The notes: generated by a model not told the origin, from the letters alone. Counted from the stretch's first letter, positions 24,406 to 34,633 are shown. The stretch is DNA of 64,000 nt from CAZDVQ01 sp964508975 (GCA_964508975.1 CAZDVQ010000001.1:62001-126000), one strand, 5' to 3'. Numbers and translations: made by a program.

Positions 24406-27400
24406 ATGACTTTTAAAAGTTACAAAACGCTTTTGAGTGTTTGGTGTTTATTCCTTTTGCTTGGAATAGGGACATTGAGCGCTCAAACCGTTGCGGGCGG
24501 CTTTGCCTTCTCGCAACAAAGTGGCACGTACACGGAAATCACAGGTGGTACCGTACTGGGCACCGGCGAGATTGACGATACGAACTACGCTAACCAAGCC
24601 ATTGGTTTTACCTTCAACTACAACGGTGTAGCTTACACCGCATTTAGTGTAAACGCCAACGGTTTCATTGCTTTGGGTACAACGATTGCAAACTCGTACA
24701 CGAGTTTATCGTCGGGTACAACGAACAACGTAATCGCCGCATTGAACTATGACCTTGAAGGTTTGACGGCCAATGGCGAGCTTCGTTATGAAGTTTTGGG
24801 TACTGCCCCTAACCGCCAATTAGTTATCCAGTATAAAAACTGGGCATCTTACCCCTCGCCAACCAACATTAATGAAAACTTGAACTTCCAGATTATTTTG
24901 GAAGAGACAAGCAACGTAATTCGTGTTGTGTATGGTACCATGACCAAAAACAATACAAGCCGCTTGCCACAAGTTGGTTTGCGCGGTGGTGCAAACACGG
25001 ACTTCAACAACCGTTCAACTACTACGAACTGGGCTGCTACTACAGCAGGTGCCGTAAACACTGCTACATGTACATTTACCGACCTTATTTTACCAGCTAG
25101 TGGTTTGACCTTTGTTTGGACACCTATCCAAATTACAACTGCTAACGTAACCTTGACCCCTGCAGGCGCTTCATGTGCTGCTACAGCACGTACCGTTACG
25201 GTTGACGTAACGTCTGTTCCTGATGCTACTTCAGTTGTATTGAACCACAGTATCAATGGTGTGGCTCAAGCTGGTATTCCAATGAGCTTAACTGCCGGTA
25301 CTGCTGGTAGCGGTACTTGGACAGCTACAATCCCTGCCGCAACTGGCGCAGGTGTATTGACTGTAGATTACAACTTCAGTGTAACCGATGGCCTAGGCCA
25401 AACAGGTGGCCCTTATGCTGGTGGTTCTTACATTGAGAATTACCTTGGCGTAACTGCTGGTGCTGACCAAATTTTGGGTGTAGGTTTAACGACTACCTTG
25501 AATGCATCGGCCAATGATCCATCATTGTTCCCTGTAGTGTTCTCTGAAATCACACACTTTGAAACAGGAACTGGTGCAACGTCGCCATACCCTGCCTTTG
25601 TACCTACCGCTACTGTTGACTGGGATGGTCTTGAAATTTCAAACATCCACGCTACAAACCCAGTGAATATTGGTGGTTTGATTATCAATATCTGGACCTC
25701 TGCAACAGCACAGACGAACTATACCATTCCTGCTAATACCATTATTCCTCCGGGTGGTGTTGCGGTATTTGGATACAACAATACAGCTAGTGATCCGGCT
25801 AACCGTTACTTCAGCATGGGCGGCATAACTGCAGCTCCAGGTTCTGCCAGCAACTATGGTTATATCCTTAAAACGCCTACAGGTGCCGTACTTGACGCCG
25901 TTGCTACGGGTACTTTTGCATTCCCAGCAGCTTCAGGTGTTACCGCTGCTCAATGGTCAGGTACCATTCCATCAGCTTCTGGCCGTGCCGGTATTGTACG
26001 TGTAGGCCCAACGGATACGAACGTTGCCGCTAACTGGGCAATTTCAAACACCGTTGCTGCTGGTGGCCCAATCCAAACTATTGGATCGGCTAACCCACAG
26101 ATTACGCTAATCACTACTAACCCAGGTGCATTTAACTGGATGCCAGGTATGTTGACTGGTCAAACGATTACTGTAGGACCATTCACACCAGGTACTTATA
26201 CCTACACCGTTACGTATAGCGATGGTACTTGTACGCAATCTGATGCCGTTACTATCCTCGTACCTAACTGTCCAGCACCAACTGCATTTGCTGTTTCAGG
26301 TGTAATTGACACTGCTGCTACCTTTAACTGGATTTCTGGTGGTGGTGCTGTTGACTCGACCATCATCGAGTACGGCCCGGTTGGTTTTGCACAAGGTTCA
26401 GGTACACGAGTTGTGGTAACTGGCAACCCTGCTACGCTAACTTCTTTCTTGCCTAATACAACATACCAAGCGTATGTATTCGAAAGCTGTGATCCAGTTT
26501 CTGGCAACAGCTTCTATAGCGCACCGGTTACTTTTACAACACTTTGTAGCCCGAACCCTTACCCAGGTAACACAACGGCTGCGCCTTTGGTTGTAGGGTC
26601 ATTCCCATACAGCTACACCGTTAACGCTAACGAGTGGGCTTGTTACACCAACAACAACACTAACCGTGCTTCACAAGACGTGTTCTTCCGTTTCACGGTT
26701 GACTCATGTGCTACACAGGCTACGGTTTCGTTGTGTAACTCAAGCGTAGCTTGGGATACATACTTGACTATCTTGGCTGCTGATGGTACAACTACCGTCG
26801 TTACTGCCGACGACGTATGTGGCGCTCACGCAAGTGCAACCTTTAACGTTCAGCCAGGCGCTACTTACTACGCCATGGTTGAGCCATATGCTACAACTGG
26901 TGTACCTACCAACCCATTTACGGTTGACATTAGCCAAACCTTGGGTGTTCCTAATCCAGCCTTTACTTTGGCTACAGTACAGCCTACTTGTGCTACTGCT
27001 ACCAATGGTTCAGTTAGCGTAAACTTGACCAACATCAATAAAGCACCTATTGGTTACACTTGGAGCACGGGTGCTACTACTGCCTCTATCTCTGGTTTAG
27101 GTGTAGGCATGTACTACGTAACCGTAACCAATGGTTGTGGTGGTTCAAAAGTTGACTCTGTTCAATTGAACTCAAGCTTTGCAGTTGCTTTGACATCACA
27201 AACTAACGTTTCTTGTGCTGGTGGCAACAACGGTGCAGTTAATATCACGGTTACTGGCGGCGTTGCTCCTTATGCTTTTGCTTGGAGTAACGGTGCTACT
27301 ACCGAAGACCTTGCTGGTTTAGTAGCTGGTGCTTACACTGGTACCGTAACGGATGCTGCCCTTTGCCAGCTTTCCGCTACAGCTACCATTACACAGCCAG

Positions 27401-30222
27401 CCCCTATTACTATCGCTATCAACGATATCGACAACGTATCTTGTAACGGTGGTGCTAACGGTGCTATCGACTTGACCGTAAACGGTGGTGTAAACTTACC
27501 TCCAGTACCTGGCCAGTTGACTACTTTGTTCGCACAGAACAACGGTTGTGGTGCAGGTAACATGTTCGACCTTACCTTGAACTCAGACCTTGAGATTACT
27601 GGCTTTGATTTAAGCATGGGTACCGTAACTGGTACCGTGACTGTTTTCTACAAAACCGGTTCTTACATTGGTTCTGAAACCACCCCAGGTGCTTGGACAC
27701 AAATCTACACAGGTACACTTACAGGTGCTGGTATTAACCTTCCAACGCCACTCAGCCTTGCTAGCCCATTGGCATTGACCGCTGGTAACTACGCTTTCTA
27801 TATTCAAGCTGACCTTGACTATACCAACATCGCGGCGGGTACTACTTACTCCAATACTGCTATGACATTGACGGTAGGTGCAGGTTTCTGTACGGCTTTC
27901 ACTAGTCCTATTGCTGGTCGTGCATGGAACGGTAACGTTAAATACCAAACTCCAGGTGCTGGCTTCTCTTACCTTTGGAGCAACGGTGCTACTACCGAAG
28001 ATGCTGCTGGTTTAGCTGCTGGTACTTACACCATGACCGTTACCGACGGTAATGGCTGTGTTTACTACACACCTTCTATCCCTGTAACTCAACCTGCTGC
28101 TTTGGCATTGGGTGCTGCTTCAACAACTAACGTATCATGTGCCGGTGGCAACAACGGTGCACAGAACATCACTGTAACCGGTGGTACATTGCCTTACACT
28201 TACGCTTGGTCAAACGGTGCTACTACCCGTAACCTTACTGGCTTGACTGCTGGTACTTACAACGGTATTGCTACTGATGCCAACGGTTGTACTATCGCTT
28301 ATGGTCCTTACACCGTAACTGCTCCTGCTCCACTTGCAGTTGCAGTTGATGCCGCTACTGGTGCTACTTGTAACGGTGGCACTGACGCTAGCTTGACCAT
28401 TACCGTTTCTGGCGGTACAGCTCCATACTCGTTCAACTGGTCAAACGGTGCTACTACTGAAGACCTTGCTGCTGTTGCAGCTGGTGCTTACACTGGTACA
28501 ATTACCGATACCCGCGGTTGTGTATTGGTAGCAGGTCCTGTTACCTTAACTCAACCAACAGCTATTGCTGCTACTGTTGATGCCACTGCTAATGTACTTT
28601 GTGCTGGTGGTACTGACGGTTTAATCAGCATTTCTGTTGCTGGTGGTACTGCGCCTTATACCTATACTTGGTCTAACGGTTCAACCGACGAAGACCTTAC
28701 TGGCTTGGGTGCTGGTGCTTACACAGGCACTATCACCGACGCTGCTGGCTGTACTTTGGTTGCTGGTCCAGTTACCATTACGGAGCCTGCTGCTTTGGCT
28801 GTTGCGGGTGCTACAGTTACCAACGTTAGCTGTTTCGGTGGTGCCAATGGTGCTATTGATGCAACTATCTCTGGCGGTACTACCCCTTACTCGTTCAGCT
28901 GGTCTAATGGTTCAACCGATGAAGACCTTACAGGTTTGAGCGCTGGCCAATACACTGGTACCGTTACCGATGCCAATGGCTGTACCTTGGTAGCTGGTCC
29001 AGTTGATATCACTGAACCTGCCGATGCAGTTGCTGTAATGGTTGATACCATTGTTCAAATTGCTGGCTGTGCTGGTGATTCAACTGGCGAAATCTCTATC
29101 ACCGTTTCTGGTGGTACTGCGCCTTATACCTTCAACTGGTCTAATGGCTCAACTGACGAGGACTTGATGATGCTTGCCGCTGGTGATTACACTGGTACTA
29201 TTACCGACGCTAACGGTTGTGTATTAGTGGCTGGCCCTGTTACCATCACTGAGCCTACCGCTGTTGCTGTAACCGCTGCCGTAGTTACCGATGTAGCTTG
29301 CTTCGGCGATGCTTCTGGTGGTATTGATATCACGGTTGATGGTGGCACTGCTCCTTATGCGTTCAACTGGTCAAACGGTTCGACTACTGAAGACTTGAAC
29401 GCCGTTATCGCTGGTGACTACACTGGTTCTATCACTGACTCAAACGGCTGTCTACTTGTAGCTGGCCCTGTTACAGTTGCTCAACCTGCTGCTGCATTGG
29501 CTATCGGCGGTGTTACACTTACCCCTATCAGCTGTAATGGCGCTAACGATGGTGGTGTTGATGTAGTTATCGTTGGTGGTACAACACCTTACACTTACTT
29601 GTGGTCTAACGGTTCAACCGATGCTTCAATCTCTGGCTTAGGTGCTGGTATCTACTCTGGTACTGTAACTGATGCCAATGGTTGTACTTTGGTTGGTGGC
29701 CCAGCCCCAATTGCTCAACCTGATGCATTGACTGCTACCGCTACTGCTACTCAACCAAGTGCTGCTGGCGTAAACGACGGTGCAATTACAACTACCGTAA
29801 CCGGTGGTACCGCTCCATTCTCGTACAGCTGGAGCAACGGTGCAACTACTGCTGGCTTGACTGGCCTTGGTGCTGGTGCTTACGGTGTTGCCATCGTTGA
29901 TGCTAACGGTTGTTTGACAACGGCTGCTGCCAACATCCTCGACTTGACTTCAATCGTTGATGCTGAAGGCGTAAATGTTTTCGAAATCTTCCCGAACCCT
30001 GCCAACGAGGTGGTTAATATCCGTATGGAATTGGCCGAGGCACAAGATGTAAATCTTGAGCTGTACTCAGTTGACGGCAAATTGGTTGATGCTCAAGCAT
30101 TTGGCCGTACACTTACCATGAACTATCGCTTGGATGTTAGCCGCTTGGCTAACGGTGTTTACATGGCTAAAGTCCTTGTAGGTACTCAAGTAATCGTTCA
30201 ACGCGTAGTTGTAACCAAATAA
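24406..30222 (+). CDS. Giant surface protein with lamin-tail-like domain, 11 SprB repeats and T9SS sorting domain
   Basis: 1938 aa with signal peptide ending LGIGTLSAQ. Regions: N-terminal beta domain (about 28-240); a lamin-tail-like domain (about 375-530); a fibronectin-like part (about 620-705, FAVSGVIDTAATFNWISGG); then 11 SprB repeats of 70-79 aa (about 860-1850) with the core GGTAPYTYxWSNGxTxEDL-GAGxYTGTxTDxxGC. The third repeat is split by an insert of about 155 aa. The sorting domain (about 1855-1938) has VFEIFPNPANEVVNIRM. In Flavobacterium, SprB is the gliding adhesin moved on the cell surface; this shorter protein may serve in adhesion or gliding, but no gliding genes are nearby. 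Monocistronic with its own terminator. Confidence 0.92.
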   Translation: MTFKSYKTLLSVWCLFLLLGIGTLSAQTVAGGFAFSQQSGTYTEITGGTVLGTGEIDDTNYANQAIGFTFNYNGVAYTAFSVNANGFIALGTTIANSYTSLSSGTTNNVIAALNYDLEGLTANGELRYEVLGTAPNRQLVIQYKNWASYPSPTNINENLNFQIILEETSNVIRVVYGTMTKNNTSRLPQVGLRGGANTDFNNRSTTTNWAATTAGAVNTATCTFTDLILPASGLTFVWTPIQITTANVTLTPAGASCAATARTVTVDVTSVPDATSVVLNHSINGVAQAGIPMSLTAGTAGSGTWTATIPAATGAGVLTVDYNFSVTDGLGQTGGPYAGGSYIENYLGVTAGADQILGVGLTTTLNASANDPSLFPVVFSEITHFETGTGATSPYPAFVPTATVDWDGLEISNIHATNPVNIGGLIINIWTSATAQTNYTIPANTIIPPGGVAVFGYNNTASDPANRYFSMGGITAAPGSASNYGYILKTPTGAVLDAVATGTFAFPAASGVTAAQWSGTIPSASGRAGIVRVGPTDTNVAANWAISNTVAAGGPIQTIGSANPQITLITTNPGAFNWMPGMLTGQTITVGPFTPGTYTYTVTYSDGTCTQSDAVTILVPNCPAPTAFAVSGVIDTAATFNWISGGGAVDSTIIEYGPVGFAQGSGTRVVVTGNPATLTSFLPNTTYQAYVFESCDPVSGNSFYSAPVTFTTLCSPNPYPGNTTAAPLVVGSFPYSYTVNANEWACYTNNNTNRASQDVFFRFTVDSCATQATVSLCNSSVAWDTYLTILAADGTTTVVTADDVCGAHASATFNVQPGATYYAMVEPYATTGVPTNPFTVDISQTLGVPNPAFTLATVQPTCATATNGSVSVNLTNINKAPIGYTWSTGATTASISGLGVGMYYVTVTNGCGGSKVDSVQLNSSFAVALTSQTNVSCAGGNNGAVNITVTGGVAPYAFAWSNGATTEDLAGLVAGAYTGTVTDAALCQLSATATITQPAPITIAINDIDNVSCNGGANGAIDLTVNGGVNLPPVPGQLTTLFAQNNGCGAGNMFDLTLNSDLEITGFDLSMGTVTGTVTVFYKTGSYIGSETTPGAWTQIYTGTLTGAGINLPTPLSLASPLALTAGNYAFYIQADLDYTNIAAGTTYSNTAMTLTVGAGFCTAFTSPIAGRAWNGNVKYQTPGAGFSYLWSNGATTEDAAGLAAGTYTMTVTDGNGCVYYTPSIPVTQPAALALGAASTTNVSCAGGNNGAQNITVTGGTLPYTYAWSNGATTRNLTGLTAGTYNGIATDANGCTIAYGPYTVTAPAPLAVAVDAATGATCNGGTDASLTITVSGGTAPYSFNWSNGATTEDLAAVAAGAYTGTITDTRGCVLVAGPVTLTQPTAIAATVDATANVLCAGGTDGLISISVAGGTAPYTYTWSNGSTDEDLTGLGAGAYTGTITDAAGCTLVAGPVTITEPAALAVAGATVTNVSCFGGANGAIDATISGGTTPYSFSWSNGSTDEDLTGLSAGQYTGTVTDANGCTLVAGPVDITEPADAVAVMVDTIVQIAGCAGDSTGEISITVSGGTAPYTFNWSNGSTDEDLMMLAAGDYTGTITDANGCVLVAGPVTITEPTAVAVTAAVVTDVACFGDASGGIDITVDGGTAPYAFNWSNGSTTEDLNAVIAGDYTGSITDSNGCLLVAGPVTVAQPAAALAIGGVTLTPISCNGANDGGVDVVIVGGTTPYTYLWSNGSTDASISGLGAGIYSGTVTDANGCTLVGGPAPIAQPDALTATATATQPSAAGVNDGAITTTVTGGTAPFSYSWSNGATTAGLTGLGAGAYGVAIVDANGCLTTAAANILDLTSIVDAEGVNVFEIFPNPANEVVNIRMELAEAQDVNLELYSVDGKLVDAQAFGRTLTMNYRLDVSRLANGVYMAKVLVGTQVIVQRVVVTK

Positions 30223-30256
30223 TCGCCCCGGGTTTTAACCCGCTTTGATTATACCC

Positions 30257-30296
30257 AAAAGGTGGTACCGATTCAGCTCGGTGCCACCTTTTTTTA
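30257..30296 (+). terminator. Terminator of the SprB-repeat gene
   Basis: AAAGGTGGTACCGA and TCGGTGCCACCTTT pair around a 5-base loop and are followed by a T-run. Confidence 0.85.
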
Positions 30297-30307
30297 TGTT
30301 GTTTTTT

Positions 30308-30409
30308 GGGCGTTGCGTCGCTACGCGCCGCCGCTGTCCGCCGGGGTTCGCTGTCGCTCCGTGCTGCGCACCGCCCGCGTTGCGGGCGCCCTCTGGCCAG
30401 CTAACGCAG
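30308..30409 (+). repeat. GGGCG dispersed repeat, copy 9
   Basis: Plus-orientation copy, GGGCGTTGCGTCGCTACGCG through CGCCCGCGTTGCGGGCG to GCTAACGCA. Confidence 0.75.
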
Positions 30410-30456
30410 ACGGCTGCGTTGCAGCCGTTGCAAAATGAATTTAAACTTGCGACTGT

Positions 30457-31158
30457 TCTGCCCCCCTGTCACTGCGCGCTGCTGATGTCATCCCCCCTCG
30501 CATGCGAGCTACGATTAAGACACATCTTTTACTAGAGGTTCTTCAAAAGAATTTTTACCAAACTGGTGTGTAAAAAAGGATTGGCCTTGACGGACGAGCC
30601 GCCCGGAAAATCAGACCATAAAACCGTATAAAAGCCCAAACTGTTTGAGCGTTAGCAGGCCAGCACGGGTCGTGTCAGCCTGTAAAAGTATCAAAAAGTT
30701 CGAGGAAAGGCACTCGCGAGTTTTTGGGATTTAGGTTTTATGGCCTGGTTTTCAGGCTCGGGCGTCACAGCCTTGATTTTTTGGTTTCCCTCAGCAAGTT
30801 TGCTTCGGTTCTCTCGTTGCCGAGCGATTTCGTATCGCTCGACTTGCGCCTCTGGCGCAACCACTCGTTCATGTATCAAGACAAAAGAACGAAGAAAAAA
30901 TTCCACTAGTTTACGTACTTGAACGACTTAACGCAGGGCTACAGTTCCGTGGCGATTCCTGTACTGTACATGCTCAAACGGCTTGCCGCCACGGGTTTTC
31001 TGTTGTCGCGCTGAACCCCGGGTTGGGCTGCGCTTACCCGGGGCTATTAACATTAGACCCCTCTGGGGTCAGGCAGTGCTGTGCAAAAAATGTATCCTGA
31101 TCATAGCTCGCATGCGATTGTGGAATGTCATCAGAAGTGCGCAGTGACAAGGGGGCAG
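30457..31158. mobile_element. 702-bp non-coding element bounded by about 75-bp inverted repeats
   Basis: 30457-30530 and 31085-31158 are imperfect inverted repeats (CTGCCCCC[CT]TGTCACTGCG at the outer ends; TCGCATGCGAGCTA inside). Between them are inverted fragments TTTTTGGGATTTAGG and repeat text such as GTATCAAGACAAAAGAACG that I know as common in Bacteroidota intergenic DNA. The span includes the second copy of the GCCGCCACGG repeat family (30944-31053). No plausible gene. Together with the flanks this fills the gap 30223-31303. Confidence 0.55.
30944..31053 (+). repeat. Second GC-rich repeat family (GCCGCCACGG type), copy 2
   Basis: CATGCTCAAACGGCTTGCCG, CCACGGGTTTTCTGTTGTCG and GAACCCCGGGTTG match the inverted copy at 15065-15170. 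Confidence 0.75.
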
Positions 31159-31245
31159 ACGGGCGAAAGGCCAGCAAATTTTAAAAATATAAACACCTGA
31201 TTATCAATATATAATAATTTTTTAAAAAATAATGTTTGAAAAACA

Positions 31246-31278
31246 TTTGCAAATATGAAACAATATGTTTTATATTTG
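31246..31278 (+). promoter_or_regulatory. Promoter of the glucosaminidase gene
   Basis: TTTG (31246-31249), 21 bp, then TATATTTG (31271-31278). Supports the start at 31304 over one at 31265. Confidence 0.6.
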
Positions 31279-31303
31279 TCTTGTCATTAAAACATTAAGT
31301 GTC

Positions 31304-32263
31304 ATGAATGGAATTGTAAAAAAAGGAAATGCAAACCCACAGCGCAATTCACGCATGGTTTCGCAACGTATGGTTACTGATTTTAACCACAAAATACGCC
31401 TACTAGCTAAACAGCCTTGGGCAAGAATTTTAGGTCTAGTACTCGTGTGCTACCTCTTGTTCAAACAGAATTTTAGTTTTCAACTATCTATTGGCCAAGC
31501 ACCAACGCAAGCCATAGAGCCTATGGCTGAACCTGTTCAAGACCTAGTAGTGCCACAGTACTCTGCCATGATGGCTAGCCCCAGCGCTGAGCCTCAAAAG
31601 CCCGCTGAGCCTCAAGCCGTCAGTACCCCAAGCCCGGTACAGCAAGACATACCCAAGCCTAGCGCTTTGAAAGATGTGGCCAACGTGGCTACACCAGGCG
31701 GTGCCGGCTTGACTAAAGCCCAACGGGAATTAGCCGAAAGCATATCAAACCTTACTTTTATACTCAACCCTGGCTACGCTCAACGCAAAAATGTAGACCC
31801 TAAGGTAGTCGAGCACAAAATGCAAAAATGCCGGGCCTATGCCGCTAAATACCTCAAGGTAGCACAAGCCCAAGCTCGGCAACACAACATCCCTGTATCC
31901 ATAACCCTGGCCCAGGGTTTACTTGAAAGCAACGCTGGCGAAAGCCTCTTGGCGCAACGAGCCCGGAACCACTTCGGGATTAAGTGCTTTTCCAAAAGTT
32001 GTAAAAAAGGGCACTGCATGAATGCTACAGACGACTCGCACAAGGACTTCTTCCGGATGTTCTCCTCCGCTGATTTAAGTTTCGAGGCCCGCAGCCAATT
32101 CTTGCTCAAAGACCGTTACAAACACCTTACTAAACTCAAACGCAGCAACTATAAGGCATGGGCACATGGCCTGAAAAAAGCAGGCTATGCCACCGACCCT
32201 AACTACGCCGAAAAGTTAATCAAGATTATTGAGGTACTTAACTTACAGTACTTTGATAAGTAA
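31304..32263 (+). CDS. Membrane-anchored glucosaminidase (GH73-like cell-wall hydrolase)
   Basis: 319 aa from ATG 31304. A basic cytoplasmic start is followed by one membrane segment (about 41-53, ILGLVLVCYLLF), a Pro/Ala-rich linker (about 70-135) and a C-terminal glucosaminidase domain with ITLAQGLLESNAGESLLA and NHFGIKCFS; Glu208 in LLES is the likely catalytic acid. Two short Cys pairs (CFSKSC, CMN) are present. Such enzymes cleave GlcNAc-MurNAc bonds of peptidoglycan in the periplasm. It is followed 50 bp later by pheS, which has its own promoter. Confidence 0.87.
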   Translation: MNGIVKKGNANPQRNSRMVSQRMVTDFNHKIRLLAKQPWARILGLVLVCYLLFKQNFSFQLSIGQAPTQAIEPMAEPVQDLVVPQYSAMMASPSAEPQKPAEPQAVSTPSPVQQDIPKPSALKDVANVATPGGAGLTKAQRELAESISNLTFILNPGYAQRKNVDPKVVEHKMQKCRAYAAKYLKVAQAQARQHNIPVSITLAQGLLESNAGESLLAQRARNHFGIKCFSKSCKKGHCMNATDDSHKDFFRMFSSADLSFEARSQFLLKDRYKHLTKLKRSNYKAWAHGLKKAGYATDPNYAEKLIKIIEVLNLQYFDK

Positions 32264-32267
32264 AGTG

Positions 32268-32298
32268 TTTGGGCAAACGTAATTAAGTCATATCTTTG
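32268..32298 (+). promoter_or_regulatory. pheS promoter, TTTG-N19-TATCTTTG
   Basis: TTTG 32268-32271 and TATCTTTG 32291-32298 with 19 bp between, starting 5 bp after the upstream stop codon. The leader to the ATG is about 10 bases. Confidence 0.75.
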
Positions 32299-32313
32299 TT
32301 GCCCTAATTCTAC

Positions 32314-33351
32314 ATGATTATGCAAGATGTTTTTGGCCAAGCCCAAGCTTACCTCGATGAAATCAACCAAGCAGCCCCTTCGGATAGCGCAGCCCTCGAA
32401 GCGTTTAGAATTCGTTTCCTAGGCTCAAAGAATATCCTTAAAGACTTGTTTGGTAAAATCAAGGAAATTGAACCAGCCCGTAAAGGGGAGTTTGGCCAGG
32501 TGGTTAATGCAGTTAAACAAGCTGCAGAGGCTAAATTTGCTATGCTTCAAGCCCAGTTTGAGCAACAAGCTGAAAGTTCAGCCTCAACCAAGTACGACTT
32601 GTTTGCCCCTGCCGAGCCTATGCCTATTGGTGCGAGGCACCCAGTGGCCATCGTTATCGATGAAATTGTACAAATATTCTCTCGCCTCGGCTTTTCCGTT
32701 GCCGATGACCGCGAGATTGAAGACGATTGGCACAACTTTACGGCCCTGAATACACCCGAGGACCACCCCGCTCGCGATATGCAGGACACATACTACCTGC
32801 TCAACTCTCCCAACCTCCTCCGCACGCAAACGTCTTCGGTTCAAATCCGCGTGATGGAGAACCAAAAACCACCCATCAGGGCGATTTTTCCAGGGAGGGT
32901 TTACCGCAACGAAACGATTTCGGCTCGGTCGCACTGCCAGTTCCACCAGGTAGAGGGCTTGTATATCGACAAGAAGGTAAGCTTTGCAGACCTTAAGCAA
33001 ACCATCTACTTCTTTGCCAACGAGATGTTTGGCCAAGGTACTAAAATCAGGATGCGCCCTTCATTTTTCCCATTTACGGAGCCTAGCGCCGAGGTTGATG
33101 TATCTTGCTTCATCTGTAACGCAAAGGGTTGTAATGTCTGCAAACATACTGGCTGGGTAGAAATCTTGGGCTGTGGCATGGTAGACCCAGAGGTGCTTAA
33201 AAACTGCGGTATTGACCCCGAAGTATACAGTGGCTTTGCCTTCGGCATGGGCGTTGAGCGCCAAGCGATGCTGAAATATCGTATCAACGATATCCGATTG
33301 CTGTTTGAAAACAATGCTAAGTTCTTGAAGCAATTTAGTGGCGCCATGTAG
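32314..33351 (+). CDS. pheS: Phenylalanine-tRNA ligase alpha subunit
   Basis: 345 aa, normal length. N-terminal coiled coil with RIRFLGSKNILKDLFGKIKE; class II aminoacyl-tRNA synthetase core with motif 2 FPGRVYRNETISARSHCQFH and motif 3 GFAFGMGVERQAMLKY; and a CxxC...CxxC knuckle (CFICNAKGCNVC). Pairs with PheT, not in the window, to charge tRNA-Phe. A second Met two codons in (ATGCAAGAT at 32320) is an equally good start. Confidence 0.96.
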   Translation: MIMQDVFGQAQAYLDEINQAAPSDSAALEAFRIRFLGSKNILKDLFGKIKEIEPARKGEFGQVVNAVKQAAEAKFAMLQAQFEQQAESSASTKYDLFAPAEPMPIGARHPVAIVIDEIVQIFSRLGFSVADDREIEDDWHNFTALNTPEDHPARDMQDTYYLLNSPNLLRTQTSSVQIRVMENQKPPIRAIFPGRVYRNETISARSHCQFHQVEGLYIDKKVSFADLKQTIYFFANEMFGQGTKIRMRPSFFPFTEPSAEVDVSCFICNAKGCNVCKHTGWVEILGCGMVDPEVLKNCGIDPEVYSGFAFGMGVERQAMLKYRINDIRLLFENNAKFLKQFSGAM

Positions 33352-33632
33352 CCTTTGGTGTCAATATGCATTGTAAATCAGTACTTCAATGCCGCGTTTT
33401 AATTTTAAATCTTTGAGGGAACCCTAACCTTTTTCCAAAAAAAACGTAATTTAGAGTCGGGGTAGATGTAAGACAACACATTCTAGACTAAACACGTTTT
33501 TTTGCAGCATTTACGTGCGTATTTATCAGGGAACAAAGTCCCCAATATGTGCCTGTATTCTGCTGGTCAATTTAGCGGTATACTTTACTAGCTTTTGTAA
33601 TAGTACAGTCGTACCGCAAAGTGAAAAATAGT

Positions 33633-34595
33633 ATGAAAATACTTAGCAGTTTGGTGTTGCTTCTACCGGGGGTTTTATTAGCGCAAGTTAATAAGAACCG
33701 TTCGGCTGCAGCAACATCTCCGCCCGACTCTACCAGGACGGTTGCCTTTGAAACATTCTATGCACCGGGGATACCCCAGTGTAAGGGCACCTATATGGTA
33801 TCTTGTGGCACCCCACCGCAAGAAAAAGTGGTCAACTCAGATACCAACAGGGTGGTGCTACAAGGAACCTTCTATGAATTTTTCCCCGATGGCACTATCA
33901 AGAAAAAAGTGGAGTACCTCGCTGGCAAAAAACATGGTCTCCTCGAGATGTTTTACGAGGATGGTTCCAAATTAAAGACCATAGGTTTTAAACATAATCT
34001 CCAAGATGGCGAGTATAAAGAATGGCACCGCAACGGAACCCTAAAGTATCATGCCGTATACGAAAGTGGCTTACAGAATGGCCTTGAAATCATGTGGCAT
34101 GATAACGGCCAACTAAAAAGTAAAATACGCTATATACTAGGCCGTAAAAATGGGGATGCATTGTTTTATTACCCCACCGGCCAACTCGAAATGAAAGCCC
34201 AGTACATTGAAGATGTTGCGTTTGGTACACATACCTTATATTACCCCAATAACCAGAAAAAAGCAGTCTACACCTTCATCGACGATATTGCCTTACTTGA
34301 ATTTTATTGGACTGAAAAAGGCGATATACTCATCAACAATGGAACGGGTGTACTAAAAGGTGTTGACCCCAATAAGAAACAGTACTTTGAAGAGACCTAT
34401 GTGAACGGCCAAAAAACGGGTACTGCAAAATATTACTACGAGAATGGCACATTGAAGCAAAAAGGAGATTTTTTAGAGAATTATGAACACGGCGAATGGC
34501 TATTCTACAATGAACATGGAGAACTTACATCACGCGCTAAATTTGATCGCGGCGTAAGAACAAGCCAGATTAAAACTAAATGCAAAGTTGACTAA
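33633..34595 (+). CDS. Exported MORN_2/YwqK-like repeat protein
   Basis: 320 aa from ATG 33633 (GTG four codons upstream is possible). Signal peptide MKILSSLVLLLPGVLLAQ. About eight 20-24-aa repeats of the type GxYxxWxxNGxLKxxxxYxxGxxxG follow, for example GEYKEWHRNGTLKYHAVYES and GEWLFYNEHGELTSRAKF. Bacteroidota encode many such exported repeat proteins; databases often call them YwqK antitoxins, but there is no toxin gene next to this one and a structural or binding role is as likely. The 281-bp gap upstream shows no gene or repeat I can identify. Confidence 0.8.
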   Translation: MKILSSLVLLLPGVLLAQVNKNRSAAATSPPDSTRTVAFETFYAPGIPQCKGTYMVSCGTPPQEKVVNSDTNRVVLQGTFYEFFPDGTIKKKVEYLAGKKHGLLEMFYEDGSKLKTIGFKHNLQDGEYKEWHRNGTLKYHAVYESGLQNGLEIMWHDNGQLKSKIRYILGRKNGDALFYYPTGQLEMKAQYIEDVAFGTHTLYYPNNQKKAVYTFIDDIALLEFYWTEKGDILINNGTGVLKGVDPNKKQYFEETYVNGQKTGTAKYYYENGTLKQKGDFLENYEHGEWLFYNEHGELTSRAKFDRGVRTSQIKTKCKVD

Positions 34596-34633
34596 GCCCT
34601 TGTTTTAGTGTTGAATAATCCTTTTTAGGAACG

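Noticed and set aside
26980..29950. Tandem DNA repeats resembling a satellite or CRISPR
   Set aside because: The periodicity is about 225-237 bp, in frame, and encodes SprB protein repeats.
30691..30922. Short open frames in the gap after the SprB gene
   Set aside because: They overlap each other on both strands inside repeat DNA and show no start signals or domains.
31265..31303. Upstream start for the glucosaminidase
   Set aside because: It lies within the promoter region (TATATTTG at 31271-31278).
33621..34595. YwqK-like protein as the antitoxin of a toxin-antitoxin pair
   Set aside because: It has a signal peptide and no adjacent toxin-like gene; the antitoxin label comes from repeat similarity only.
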